34,108 nt of DNA from Opitutia bacterium (lineage in GTDB: Bacteria; Verrucomicrobiota; Verrucomicrobiia; Opitutales; JABJCN01): contig JABJCN010000176.1 of the NCBI GenBank assembly GCA_018668635.1, positions 1 to 34,108 on the forward strand, given 5' to 3'. The notes under the pieces are model-generated. The model was not told where the DNA came from. It saw only the letters and a list, made by a program, of their open reading frames with translations, and searched no databases. The position numbers and the translations under genes were made by a program. The stretch's first letter is position 1. Each line of letters begins with the position of its first letter. Positions 15,776-23,447 of this stretch are shown one piece after another.

Positions 15776-16942
15776 ATGCATATTCTCAACATGCTACCTC
15801 TTGCTTTGGCTGTTCTTATGCTCAGCCAGGGTGCTAATGTGTCGGCCCAGCAAGCTAATCCGAGTAATGGGGGAGAGGCTGTACTTGGCGCGTGGAGGGC
15901 TACACATCCAGATAACGGACATCTTTACATGATTGTTCGTAAAAACAATTTGGTTTCTTATTTCTGGGAATTTTGGAAGGGTGAGCGGGTCATGCGATCA
16001 GAGTGGAAACCTTTTGGTAATGGCATATATTTCGCATTGAACTCGGGTGATAAGCTGATTGTTAGTCGGACTGAGGCTGGCGTGGAGGCATTCTTTTATA
16101 ATGCTGGTCGAGCCATGTCAGGTGAGCCGGATTTGCGAATGTTTGCACTTAAAGTCAATAACTTGGATGTCGGCAAATGGTACAGACCAAAGGTTGGCAA
16201 TTCGAAAGGTAGTGGTTTATCTGCAGAACAAGACGAATCCGAGGGATTCTTTGGTACCTGGGAGCTGGTTTCATCTCAAGGACTCCCTTACCACATTGTG
16301 GTTGAAAAAGATAGGACTGCCGCCACCAATTGGCCTCATTCCAATCAAGGAGTTGAAGGCATGCATGGTTTTTGGGTTCGCCAGGGATCTGAATTGCACA
16401 TAGTATGGGATACAGGTCATTATGATATCCTTAGTAAAGCAGAAGTTGGTTTCCAGAAGAGAGGCTATCCTCCAAGTGTTGAATTGTCTTCTGTGGAACC
16501 TGAACCACAACCTGCTCTAAAGGTCGAATGGTTCCCCCAGGATCCTTGGCGTGCGTCTTATGAAAAATCTCGAAAAACAAACCCCATTACTCCTCGTTGG
16601 AAATCCGCAAAGCAAGCCAGCAAATTCTTTCGTGGTGATTGGAAACTATTGAGTTCACCCGGAGAACTAACCCGTCTTGAACTCGGGCGTTTTGGATCCA
16701 TCAGGGGAATCCGGAATGGTGAGGAGATGAGGGGTTCATGGCGTTGTACCATAGACTATGCAATTCTCCGCTGGGATAACGGATTTACAGAGCTTATTCG
16801 TCCCCTCGGTGATCGTTTTATATCATTGCTCTACTCTCCTTTGAAAAATTTGGATGCTGTGCCTGACCAAGTGTGCACCATTGAGCCTTTTGAGCGCTGG
16901 AATTTCAGTTTGCCGAAGCTTTTTGCTGGATCGAAAGAATAA
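15776..16942 (+). CDS. Exported protein of three tandem beta-type repeats, function unknown
   Basis: I do not recognise a named family. The 388-residue product has a signal peptide (hydrophobic core 6-19, cleavage near V-S-A-Q-Q at 22-26). The rest contains three related units of about 73 residues. Unit 1 is at about 37-110 (L-G-A-W...S-E-W-K). Unit 2 is at about 158-232 (F-F-G-T-W...G-F-W-V...L-H-I-V-W-D-T-G). Unit 3 is at about 285-356 (F-R-G-D-W...G-S-W-R...A-I-L-R-W-D-N-G). Each begins G-x-W and has a second W 33-38 residues later, then a strand, a W-D/N-x-G turn and a closing aromatic strand, as in small lipocalin-like barrels. Linkers are Pro- and charge-rich. No catalytic motif or membrane anchor is seen. 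It stands alone between surE and the convergent aag gene. Confidence 0.75.
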   Translation: MHILNMLPLALAVLMLSQGANVSAQQANPSNGGEAVLGAWRATHPDNGHLYMIVRKNNLVSYFWEFWKGERVMRSEWKPFGNGIYFALNSGDKLIVSRTEAGVEAFFYNAGRAMSGEPDLRMFALKVNNLDVGKWYRPKVGNSKGSGLSAEQDESEGFFGTWELVSSQGLPYHIVVEKDRTAATNWPHSNQGVEGMHGFWVRQGSELHIVWDTGHYDILSKAEVGFQKRGYPPSVELSSVEPEPQPALKVEWFPQDPWRASYEKSRKTNPITPRWKSAKQASKFFRGDWKLLSSPGELTRLELGRFGSIRGIRNGEEMRGSWRCTIDYAILRWDNGFTELIRPLGDRFISLLYSPLKNLDAVPDQVCTIEPFERWNFSLPKLFAGSKE

Positions 16943-17005
16943 AAGTCCTGATTGAATCAACTGGAGTTGAAATACAATGAACTCGGGATAGGGCTTGGCC
17001 CAGTG

Positions 17006-17539
17006 TTAACCCTTCATTACAAATCTGTAAGGTACATTGGCCCAGTGTTTCCCCGCATAGCCAATACCAATTCTTGGGGTTCGTTCAATTTGAATTGATT
17101 GGGATTGCCCTGTGGCACCTTCCAGCCAAAGCCCGGATTGAGGCGAGGCAGTCTTCTCATTTTGTGATTTGTCGATTTGCAATCTCTTGGTCAGCCTGCC
17201 TGGACCTGTTGTATTCTTGATTCCTCGGAACAGTATGGCTGCCGGATAATTTTCCGGTCCGGTAACAATGTTGAGCAACCAATGCATGCCGTAGCAGAGG
17301 TAGATGTACCAATTTCCAGCTGGTCCAAACATTATTGTGTTGCGTGGAGTTCTTCCTTTATGGGCATGGCAGGCTTTGTCTTCCTGACCATCATAGGCTT
17401 CAACTTCTGTAATTATATGTCTCTCTACTTCTCCTGCAATTTTTCGACAGATATGGTTTCCGATTAATTCTTCTGCAACTGTCAGAACAGGTCGGTTCAG
17501 AAATTCTGGGCCAATAATCTTTTCTTGATCGGTGTTCAA
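17006..17539 (-). CDS. 3-methyladenine DNA glycosylase (AAG/MPG family)
   Basis: The 177-residue product matches the human AAG-type DNA glycosylase family, which excises alkylated and deaminated purines. It shows the catalytic 'I-T-E-V-E-A-Y' with the water-activating Glu at residue 47, 'D-K-A-C-H-A-H-K-G-R-T-P-R-N', 'M-F-G-P-A-G-N-W-Y-I-Y-L-C-Y-G-M-H-W-L-L-N-I-V-T' and 'G-P-G-R-L-T-K-R-L'. The start is a TTG at 17539 that overlaps the dtd stop (TTGA); no in-frame ATG occurs before the catalytic region, so this unusual start is well supported. It is therefore likely translated by coupling with dtd. The C-terminus is slightly short of the family norm of about 190-200. Confidence 0.92.
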   Translation of the reverse strand: MNTDQEKIIGPEFLNRPVLTVAEELIGNHICRKIAGEVERHIITEVEAYDGQEDKACHAHKGRTPRNTIMFGPAGNWYIYLCYGMHWLLNIVTGPENYPAAILFRGIKNTTGPGRLTKRLQIDKSQNEKTASPQSGLWLEGATGQSQSIQIERTPRIGIGYAGKHWANVPYRFVMKG

Positions 17540-17991
17540 AATCTTTTGTTCTTTGTGTCGAGAATCAGTGTTACCGGACCATCATTTATGGTTTCGATTT
17601 GCATATCTGCACCGAATTTGCCCGTTGGGACAGGCTTCCCAATATTTCTTGAAAGGCAGTCAACGAAGCTTTCGTAGTCAGATTCACCTTTTTCAGGTTT
17701 GGCTGCATGATTAAAAGATGGGCGTGTACCTTTACGCATGTTGCCATAGACTGTGAATTGACTGATGACCAGAATGTCGCCATCAATGTCCATGACTGAT
17801 CGGTTCATACGTTCTTCATCATCTTCGAAAATTCTTAGCAAAGGAATTTTTGCTGCAAGCCATTCAATATCTTCAACTGTATCTTTATTTTCTACTCCAA
17901 GGAAAACCAATAATCCTGTACCTATTACACCTATTGTGACATTATCCACTTTGACGTGAGCCTTTGCCACTCTCTGAATAACCGCTCTCAT
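17536..17991 (-). CDS. dtd: D-aminoacyl-tRNA deacylase
   Basis: Dtd removes D-amino acids, and glycine mischarged on tRNA-Ala, from tRNA. The ATG at 17991 gives the canonical 151-residue protein starting M-R-A-V-I-Q-R-V. The two family motifs are S-Q-F-T-V-Y-G (usually S-Q-F-T-L) with 'K-G-T-R-P-S-F', and 'N-D-G-P-V-T-L' near the C-terminus, which form the active site across the dimer. An open frame continues 54 codons upstream into cysK sequence but has no family similarity. The start lies only eight bases after a terminator hairpin for cysK, leaving no room for a normal ribosome site. The gene ends by overlapping the aag start. Confidence 0.95.
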   Translation of the reverse strand: MRAVIQRVAKAHVKVDNVTIGVIGTGLLVFLGVENKDTVEDIEWLAAKIPLLRIFEDDEERMNRSVMDIDGDILVISQFTVYGNMRKGTRPSFNHAAKPEKGESDYESFVDCLSRNIGKPVPTGKFGADMQIETINDGPVTLILDTKNKRF

Positions 17992-17998
17992 GTGATTA

Positions 17999-18033
17999 AA
18001 AAAGCCAACCCCCTTGATGGAGGTTGGCTTTTT
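17999..18033 (-). terminator. Terminator after cysK, immediately before dtd
   Basis: Read on the minus strand, AAAAAGCCAACC (18033-18022) and GGTTGGCTTTTT (18010-17999) are a perfect 12-bp inverted repeat with an 11-base loop, and the T-run continues one more base. It lies 32 bases after the cysK stop and ends eight bases before the dtd ATG. The loop contains AAGGG, the only purine-rich tract ahead of dtd. Confidence 0.85.
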
Positions 18034-18064
18034 AGAAAGTTTTCGTGTTTGGAATGTTTCAGTT

Positions 18065-19027
18065 TTACTCTGTAGCTGACATCGCTTCAACCTCCTGTCT
18101 GGCTTTATCCGCCAGCAAAGTGCTAAAGTAGCGTTCCCCAAAACTGCATCCAACAGTTACAATCTTTTTACCTGCCATTCCGGGGCGCTTGGCAATCTCA
18201 ATTGCCGCAGCTATGTTGGCTCCAGTTGAAATTCCTCCCAGTATACCATCGGCGAGAGCTAATTGCTGAGATGTTTCGAAGGCCTGCTCGCTCGGGATTT
18301 TAACCACGTCATCAATGAGATCCGTATTGCAATTCGCTGGAATAAAACCGGCACCTATCCCCTGGATTTTATGGGGTCCGGGATTTCCTCCAGAAATCAC
18401 GGGGCTTTCGGCAGGCTCAACTGCCACACTGGTAATAGCTTTCCCCTTCTGGTTCTTGATCATGTCGCTGACACCTGTAATTGTGCCACCAGTTCCTACT
18501 CCTGCCACAAATACATCAATGCCACCTTCTGTGTCCGTCCAGATTTCTTCTGCGGTTGTCTGTCGGTGGATTTCCGGATTTGCCGGGTTTTCAAATTGTT
18601 GGGGCATGAAGGCCTTATCTCCCAGTTCATCCTTCATTTCCTGAGCCTTTGCGATGGCACCCGGCATTCCTTTTGCGCCAGGAGTTAGTACCAGGTCAGC
18701 CCCAAGCATACGTAGAAGAACCCGGCGTTCCTTGGACATGGTTTCAGGCATGGTCAGCACGCAGCGATAACCTTTGGATGCACATATAAATGCGAGAGCA
18801 ATTCCTGTATTTCCTGAGGTCGGTTCCAGGACAACTGTGTCTTGGGATACTTTTCCATCACGTTCGGCCGCATTAATCATGGACATCCCAATACGGTCCT
18901 TGACACTGGCCAGTGGATTAAAGAATTCACATTTGAGATAAATTTCTGCATCGACGTCCTTGACGATGTTGTTGAGCTTGACGAGGGGTGTCCCTCCAAC
19001 GGTTCCGATAATGTTTTGAGCGAGCAT
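18065..19027 (-). CDS. cysK: Cysteine synthase A (O-acetylserine sulfhydrylase)
   Basis: CysK makes cysteine from O-acetylserine and sulfide with PLP. The 320-residue product has the PLP lysine at 43 in 'N-P-L-A-S-V-K-D-R-I', the substrate loop P-T-S-G-N-T-G at 69-75, the phosphate loop G-T-G-G-T at 177-181, and G-I-S-T-G-A-N near 264-270. The usual 'G-x-P-G-P-H-K-I-Q-G-I-G-A-G-F-I-P' segment is present at 213-229. The C-terminus carries 'G-E-R-Y-F-S-T'. Length is standard. It lies 87 bases downstream of infA on the same strand and is followed by a strong terminator. No ribosome site is visible; the bases before the ATG are AGCAGCC. Confidence 0.96.
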   Translation of the reverse strand: MLAQNIIGTVGGTPLVKLNNIVKDVDAEIYLKCEFFNPLASVKDRIGMSMINAAERDGKVSQDTVVLEPTSGNTGIALAFICASKGYRCVLTMPETMSKERRVLLRMLGADLVLTPGAKGMPGAIAKAQEMKDELGDKAFMPQQFENPANPEIHRQTTAEEIWTDTEGGIDVFVAGVGTGGTITGVSDMIKNQKGKAITSVAVEPAESPVISGGNPGPHKIQGIGAGFIPANCNTDLIDDVVKIPSEQAFETSQQLALADGILGGISTGANIAAAIEIAKRPGMAGKKIVTVGCSFGERYFSTLLADKARQEVEAMSATE

Positions 19028-19114
19028 GGCTGCTTTTGGGGGTTATGATTGGATGGTTTGATTGGATAATGTTTTGTTCTTCAAGCCTCATTTAACGGCT
19101 GTGAAGCAAAATAA

Positions 19115-19393
19115 CTACCTTCTTCTGCGAGGTCCAAAGCTGCGTTTGGGAGCCTGCCGGTTTGATGCTGCATTTCGCAGTCTATAGACGATGCGAGCCT
19201 TGTCGATGTCGTGAGGGCTCATCTCCATCTTTACGGTATCACCCACAGTGATCTTTATGAAGTGCTTCCGAAGCTTTCCAGAGATGTGACCAAGAACTCT
19301 ATGGCCATTTGTCAATTCCACCCTGAACATGGTTCCGGGAAGTACCGCTACGATCTTGCCTTCGACTTCAACTACGTTATCATTATCCGACAT
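19115..19393 (-). CDS. infA: Translation initiation factor IF-1
   Basis: IF-1 binds the 30S A site during initiation. The 92-residue protein contains a complete S1-like IF-1 domain: V-E-V-E-G-K-I-V-A-V-L-P-G-T-M-F-R-V-E-L-T-N-G split across its first strands, then G-H-I-S-G-K-L-R-K-H-F-I-K and 'V-G-D-T-V-K-M-E-M-S-P-H-D-I-D-K-A-R-I-V-Y-R'. A basic tail of about 19 residues, ending R-R-R-R, extends beyond the usual 72-residue end. Such tails exist in some lineages and may contact rRNA. It is divergent from tadA across 137 bases, with a candidate promoter at 19418-19446 and no Shine-Dalgarno sequence. Confidence 0.95.
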   Translation of the reverse strand: MSDNDNVVEVEGKIVAVLPGTMFRVELTNGHRVLGHISGKLRKHFIKITVGDTVKMEMSPHDIDKARIVYRLRNAASNRQAPKRSFGPRRRR

Positions 19394-19417
19394 AAGTTAT
19401 TAATTAAAAAGGGGATT

Positions 19418-19446
19418 TATGGAATGAATTCCCATGCCCTTGTCAA
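19418..19446 (-). promoter_or_regulatory. Candidate sigma-70 promoter for infA
   Basis: On the minus strand a perfect TTGACA (19446-19441) is followed after 17 bases by TCCATA (19423-19418), a modest -10 element, 24 bases upstream of the infA ATG. The -35 is strong and the -10 weak. Confidence 0.35.
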
Positions 19447-19530
19447 GCGCCCCGCTAGTGTACTAATTGTGATTCCGCGTCATAATTTAATCGAAACATT
19501 CAAGTTTCCATTCATAACAAGATATTATTC

Positions 19531-20040
19531 ATGGATTTTCCTGTTTTTAGTAAGACTTACCCGTCCCAACTTGGTGACCGGGACGATGAATTTTTTATGA
19601 AGTTTGCTTTCAATCAAGCTGTTGAAGCCTATGATGCCGAAGAAGTTCCTGTTGGAGCCGTTATTGTGCGTGATGATGAGCTCATTGGCGCAGCACACAA
19701 TGAGGTAAACCGAACGAATGACCCGACAGCCCATGCCGAGATTCTTGCAATTACCCAGGCGTCAAATATTGTTGGAGACTGGCGCCTCAATCAATGTACA
19801 TTGTACGTAACCAAGGAACCATGTCCAATGTGTGCGGGAGCATTGGTAATGGGACGAATGGGACGTGTTGTTTATGCTGTTGAAGACCCGAAAATGGGCT
19901 ATCTGGGTGGTGCTGTTGACGTTAACGCCACGCCCACTAATAACCATAAGCTCATTGTTGAAAAAGGAGTGATGGAGGTGGAGTGTCGGAACATATTGCA
20001 GTCATTTTTTGCTAAAAAACGGATTGTAAAAACAAAGTAG
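19531..20040 (+). CDS. tadA: tRNA-specific adenosine deaminase TadA
   Basis: TadA converts adenosine 34 of tRNA-Arg(ACG) to inosine. The 169-residue product has the cytidine-deaminase zinc site H-A-E at 68-70 (catalytic Glu 70) and P-C-P-M-C-A-G-A with zinc cysteines 98 and 101. V-P-V-G-A-V-I-V lies in the first strand region and D-P-K-M-G follows the zinc motif. An internal ATG at residue 23 (M-K-F-A-F-N-Q-A) matches the usual family start, so the true protein may begin at 19597; the 5' 22 codons are not conserved-looking. Neither start has a ribosome site. It is divergent from infA. Confidence 0.92.
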   Translation: MDFPVFSKTYPSQLGDRDDEFFMKFAFNQAVEAYDAEEVPVGAVIVRDDELIGAAHNEVNRTNDPTAHAEILAITQASNIVGDWRLNQCTLYVTKEPCPMCAGALVMGRMGRVVYAVEDPKMGYLGGAVDVNATPTNNHKLIVEKGVMEVECRNILQSFFAKKRIVKTK

Positions 20041-20130
20041 ATAAACTTTTCTTCACGACCCATTTTAGAAATCTAAATTATTTTATAGATCAAAATTCAT
20101 CCATAATCTTCATCAACCCAAAGAAAACTA

Positions 20131-20754
20131 ATGTCTTACGAACTCCCCAGCCTTTGCTACTCTTACGATGCGCTTGAGCCGCATTTGGATACCCGTACGA
20201 TGGAAATTCATCATACGAAACACCATCAAACCTATGTAACAAAACTCAATGATGCAATTGCAGGGGACGCCGTGCTTTCGGCCAAATCAGTAGAAGACCT
20301 TATTTCTGACCTGTCTGCTGTGCCTGAAGGAATTCGTGGTGCAGTTCGTAATCATGGGGGAGGTCACGCCAATCATTCTTTTTTTTGGACGATTCTAAGT
20401 CCGAGTGGCGGTGGCAATCCTGTAGGGAATCTTGCCTCTGCCATTGATGTCTCCCTTGGTGGTTTTGACAACCTAAAGAGCGAGTTCGCCGCTGCAGGTG
20501 CCAATCGCTTTGGTAGTGGTTGGGCATGGCTTGTTGCCAAGTCTGATAAGTCGCTTGCCGTGACATCCACGCCCAATCAGGATTCCCCATTAATGCAGGG
20601 TGTAGCTGACGTTTCAGGTACTCCACTTATTGGCCTTGATGTTTGGGAGCATGCCTACTACCTAACTTATCAAAATCGTCGACCGGATTACATCAATGCC
20701 TTTTGGAGTCTTGTTAATTGGGAACGTGCAGAGGAAATCTATAATTCCCTGTGA
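20131..20754 (+). CDS. Superoxide dismutase, Mn/Fe family
   Basis: The 207-residue enzyme has all four metal ligands: His 27 (E-I-H-H-T-K-H-H), His 82 (N-H-S-F-F-W), Asp 170 and His 174 (D-V-W-E-H-A-Y-Y). The typical start L-P-S-L[10 protein letters not shown] and the stretch F-G-S-G-W-A-W-L are present. The G-G-G-H-A-N-H and W-E-H contexts fit manganese or cambialistic enzymes at least as well as iron, so I leave the metal open. There is no signal peptide, so it is cytoplasmic. A purine stretch (AAAGAAAA) lies before the ATG, but no true Shine-Dalgarno. It stands alone between tadA and the aldolase gene. Confidence 0.95.
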   Translation: MSYELPSLCYSYDALEPHLDTRTMEIHHTKHHQTYVTKLNDAIAGDAVLSAKSVEDLISDLSAVPEGIRGAVRNHGGGHANHSFFWTILSPSGGGNPVGNLASAIDVSLGGFDNLKSEFAAAGANRFGSGWAWLVAKSDKSLAVTSTPNQDSPLMQGVADVSGTPLIGLDVWEHAYYLTYQNRRPDYINAFWSLVNWERAEEIYNSL

Positions 20755-20834
20755 ATCACTTCTTTTCAGCCTTTATTCATTGCCTCCATTGGGTGGCTAA
20801 TTAATCTACACATCTATTTTTTTCTAGCCATTTT

Positions 20835-20858
20835 GAGGGTGAATTACATTTTCACCTC
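20835..20858 (+). terminator. Weak hairpin after superoxide dismutase
   Basis: GAGGGTGAA (20835-20843) pairs with TTCACCTC (20851-20858) with one bulged G and a seven-base loop, about 80 bases after the stop. The tail (TTGATTT) is poor in T, so it may be a weak terminator or an mRNA 3' stabiliser. Confidence 0.3.
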
Positions 20859-20926
20859 TTGATTTCGCTCAGCTAAGTAGAAGCTAAACTTGTTTCGCCA
20901 TCGTCGAATTTAATCCAAAATAATCC

Positions 20927-21952
20927 ATGCCTATAGCAACCCCACAGCAATTTACTGAGATGCTTGATGCAGCTCAGCAAGGAAACTACGCCTATCCGGC
21001 GGTCAACTGTACGTCCATCGTCACGATGAACGCCACTTTGAAGGCTTTGGCCGACAGCAAATCTGATGGTTTTATCCAGTTTTCGACTGGAGCCGGACAA
21101 TTTGCTTCCGGTCTAAACGTTAAGGACACGGTCCATGGTGTCATCACGCTTGCTGAGGCTGCTCATCGTCTGGCTGAAAAATACGATGTGCTTGTGGCTC
21201 TGCATACTGACCATTGTCAACCCGAGATGGCACCAACATTTCTCAAACCTCTTATAGAAAGGACTGCCCAAAGACGTTCCAAAGGTGAGAATAACCTCTT
21301 CAACGGGCACATGCTGGACGCCTCCATTCTTCCTTTGGAAGATAATATTGCTATATCCAAGGAATACCTTTCTCTTTGTAAAGACCAGGAGATTGTCCTC
21401 GAGATTGAGGCAGGCGTTGTGGGTGGTGAAGAAGATGGTTCTGCTGGCACAGAAGATATGCCTGATGACAAACTTTACACGACGCCCGAAGACATGGTTG
21501 CAGTATATGAGGCCCTTGCTGGCCAAGGTCGCTACATGTTTGCCGCCACTTTTGGGAATGTCCATGGGCACTACAAGCCTGGCGCTGTAAAACTTCGTCC
21601 TGACATTTTAAAAGAGGGGCAGGATGCGGTCATTTCAAAATATGGTCAGGATGCTCAGTTTGACCTCGTCTTTCATGGTGGTTCCGGATCACCTGTTGAC
21701 CAAATTCGAGAGACCCTTGGTTACGGTGTAATCAAGATGAATATCGATACTGATACTCAGTATGCCTTTACCCGTCCTATTGCCGATCATATCATCAAGA
21801 ATTATAATGATGTGTTGATGGTTGACGGAGAGATCGGGAACAAGAAAGCTTATGACCCTCGTGCCTACCTTAAGATGGGGGAGGAAGGAATGGCAACCCG
21901 CATCAGTCGCGCATGTGATGATTTACGTAGTACCGGAAAAACCATTGGTTAG
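20927..21952 (+). CDS. fbaA: Class II fructose-bisphosphate aldolase
   Basis: The enzyme cleaves or forms fructose 1,6-bisphosphate in glycolysis and gluconeogenesis. The 341-residue product shows H-T-D-H-C at 93-97 (catalytic Asp 95, zinc His 96), E-A-G-V-V-G-G-E-E-D-G at 161-171, N-V-H-G-H-Y at 211-216 (zinc His 213) and F-H-G-G-S-G-S at 249-255 (zinc His 250). The long loop and the length point to class IIA, the E. coli FbaA type, slightly shorter than its 359 residues. There is no signal peptide and no ribosome site. It is transcribed alone, and the lipoprotein gene starts 129 bases later. Confidence 0.95.
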   Translation: MPIATPQQFTEMLDAAQQGNYAYPAVNCTSIVTMNATLKALADSKSDGFIQFSTGAGQFASGLNVKDTVHGVITLAEAAHRLAEKYDVLVALHTDHCQPEMAPTFLKPLIERTAQRRSKGENNLFNGHMLDASILPLEDNIAISKEYLSLCKDQEIVLEIEAGVVGGEEDGSAGTEDMPDDKLYTTPEDMVAVYEALAGQGRYMFAATFGNVHGHYKPGAVKLRPDILKEGQDAVISKYGQDAQFDLVFHGGSGSPVDQIRETLGYGVIKMNIDTDTQYAFTRPIADHIIKNYNDVLMVDGEIGNKKAYDPRAYLKMGEEGMATRISRACDDLRSTGKTIG

Positions 21953-22081
21953 TTTCCCGGCATTTGTTTTATTTCCCGGCTAGGATTCTTCCCATAATTG
22001 GTGGAGACCGATTCTTCAATTAATCCTATTCTTGGAAAAAGCTAACAATGCGCTATTGTAACTATCACATAAAACCTTGAA

Positions 22082-23299
22082 ATGATACGTCCATCCCCTA
22101 TCGCCTCAATTTTACTAATCCCTTTTCTTTGGGGTTGCAGCAAGGATCCCATATCTGTTCAGGAGAACGTTCCTAAGGAATATGATCAGGACCTTCGCTG
22201 GACGTTGCCTTCCGGTTGGAGTGAAGTGGCCCCCACTTCCAACATGCAGATGGCTGCTTTTTCAATTGTCGATGGTGAGGAGACGCTTCAATGCACGATT
22301 ACATCCTTCGAGGGCGGAGGTGGGGCAGACCTTGAAAACCTCAACCGCTGGTTGCGGCAATTAGGCCAACCGGCAACAGATACCCAAGGCTTGGCTCGTC
22401 TACGTGAAAATTTATTCCTTGGTACCCATGCCTACCTTGTTTTTGATCTAACTCGTTCCATAAAAGATTTGTCTGGCTTGGGGATTGCAGCACCAAAAGA
22501 TCAAACTGAGGATAAAAGGTTTATTGTCGCAATTCTTCGCGAAAATAATCGTTCATGGTTCTTTAAACTTCAGGGAAATGTAGAAGCTGTTCGAAAGGGG
22601 AGAGCCTCATTTCAGGATTTCCTCACAAGTATCCGTTTACAAGGGGAACCCGATGAACTTCAGCTCCCGGATTCTTCTGCTGCGCCCCATGCCGTTTCCG
22701 TTGCCGGCGGGATAAAGATTGCAAGGAAGGGAGATGTCCCTCCCGGAGCTCCTCCACCTCCGTCCGGACCGCCACCGCTTCCTCCCGGTGGTCTTCCGCC
22801 GCCTCCATCAATTCCTCCTGAAGTTCTTGAGAAGATGCGTAAGACGCCTCCCCCGAATCTTCCAGCTGCCTTACGTAAACAACTCGGCTCCGCGAAGACT
22901 CCCGCCTGGCAGGTCCCTGCTGGATGGAAGACCCTGCCATCGACTCCCATGCGCCGAGGGAATTTTACCATATCAGGGGATGATGGCAAGACTGCTGCAG
23001 TTACGATCATTCGTCTTCCATCCAATTCGGGAAGCCTTGACGCTAATATTACTCGTTGGGCTGGGCAGGTTGGGCTGACTCCCGAGAAATTGAATCAGGA
23101 CCAACCTCCCGTTCAACAGATTGAGATTTCTGGTGCCAAGGCGAATTATGTTGTGCTACGTGGACCTGAAAAGTCCACAGCTGTTGCTGTCGTTACTCAG
23201 GATGGTGGCACTTGGTTCTTTAAACTTAATGGGGACAATGTCCTCGTGGAAAGTCAGCGAGTCGCTTTCGAGGGTTTTCTTAAGACAGTAAAGTTCTAG
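22082..23299 (+). CDS. Two-domain lipoprotein with proline-rich linker, function unknown
   Basis: The 405-residue product has a short signal sequence with a lipobox-like L-W-G-C (Cys 19), so it is probably a lipoprotein. Two copies of one domain are visible. Copy 1 is at about 40-185 (W-T-L-P-S-G-W-S...A-A-F-S-I...N-R-W-L-R-Q-L-G...S-W-F-F-K-L-Q-G-N...F-L-T-S-I). Copy 2 is at about 276-405 (W-Q-V-P-A-G-W-K...G-N-F-T-I...T-R-W-A-G-Q-V-G...T-W-F-F-K-L-N-G-D...F-L-K-T-V). They are joined by about 30 residues dominated by proline and glycine (about 219-247). The fold may resemble PsbP/Mog1-like domains, which is a guess from the W-x-x-P-x-G-W and W-F-F-K-L pattern. It lies 148 bases upstream of resB on the same strand, and related small lipoproteins often sit there, so a link to cytochrome c assembly is possible. 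Confidence 0.75.
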   Translation: MIRPSPIASILLIPFLWGCSKDPISVQENVPKEYDQDLRWTLPSGWSEVAPTSNMQMAAFSIVDGEETLQCTITSFEGGGGADLENLNRWLRQLGQPATDTQGLARLRENLFLGTHAYLVFDLTRSIKDLSGLGIAAPKDQTEDKRFIVAILRENNRSWFFKLQGNVEAVRKGRASFQDFLTSIRLQGEPDELQLPDSSAAPHAVSVAGGIKIARKGDVPPGAPPPPSGPPPLPPGGLPPPPSIPPEVLEKMRKTPPPNLPAALRKQLGSAKTPAWQVPAGWKTLPSTPMRRGNFTISGDDGKTAAVTIIRLPSNSGSLDANITRWAGQVGLTPEKLNQDQPPVQQIEISGAKANYVVLRGPEKSTAVAVVTQDGGTWFFKLNGDNVLVESQRVAFEGFLKTVKF

Positions 23300-23427
23300 G
23301 TGAATCCATATGATTTGTCAGGTCTGAATGGAGGAGACTTCAGCAAAGATTTTCTCCAAAATGTCTATATGAATCCAGTGCTTGGGAATTTAGTGGGGAA
23401 CAAGACCTTTTTGATCTATTTGCCTTC

Positions 23428-23433
23428 TATAAT
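23428..23433 (+). promoter_or_regulatory. Possible -10 element for resB
   Basis: A perfect TATAAT lies 14 bases before the resB ATG. The -35 region at the right distance (23405-23410, ACCTTT) is poor; TTGATC at 23411 is only 11 bases away. It would give a leader of only a few bases, overlapping the AAAGGT ribosome site. Confidence 0.25.
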
Positions 23434-23447
23434 TCGTTAAAGGTCAC

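Noticed and set aside
17992-18153. 54-codon N-terminal extension of dtd
   Set aside because: It runs into the cysK 3' end and terminator, and Dtd proteins begin at the M-R-A-V-I-Q-R-V found at 17991.
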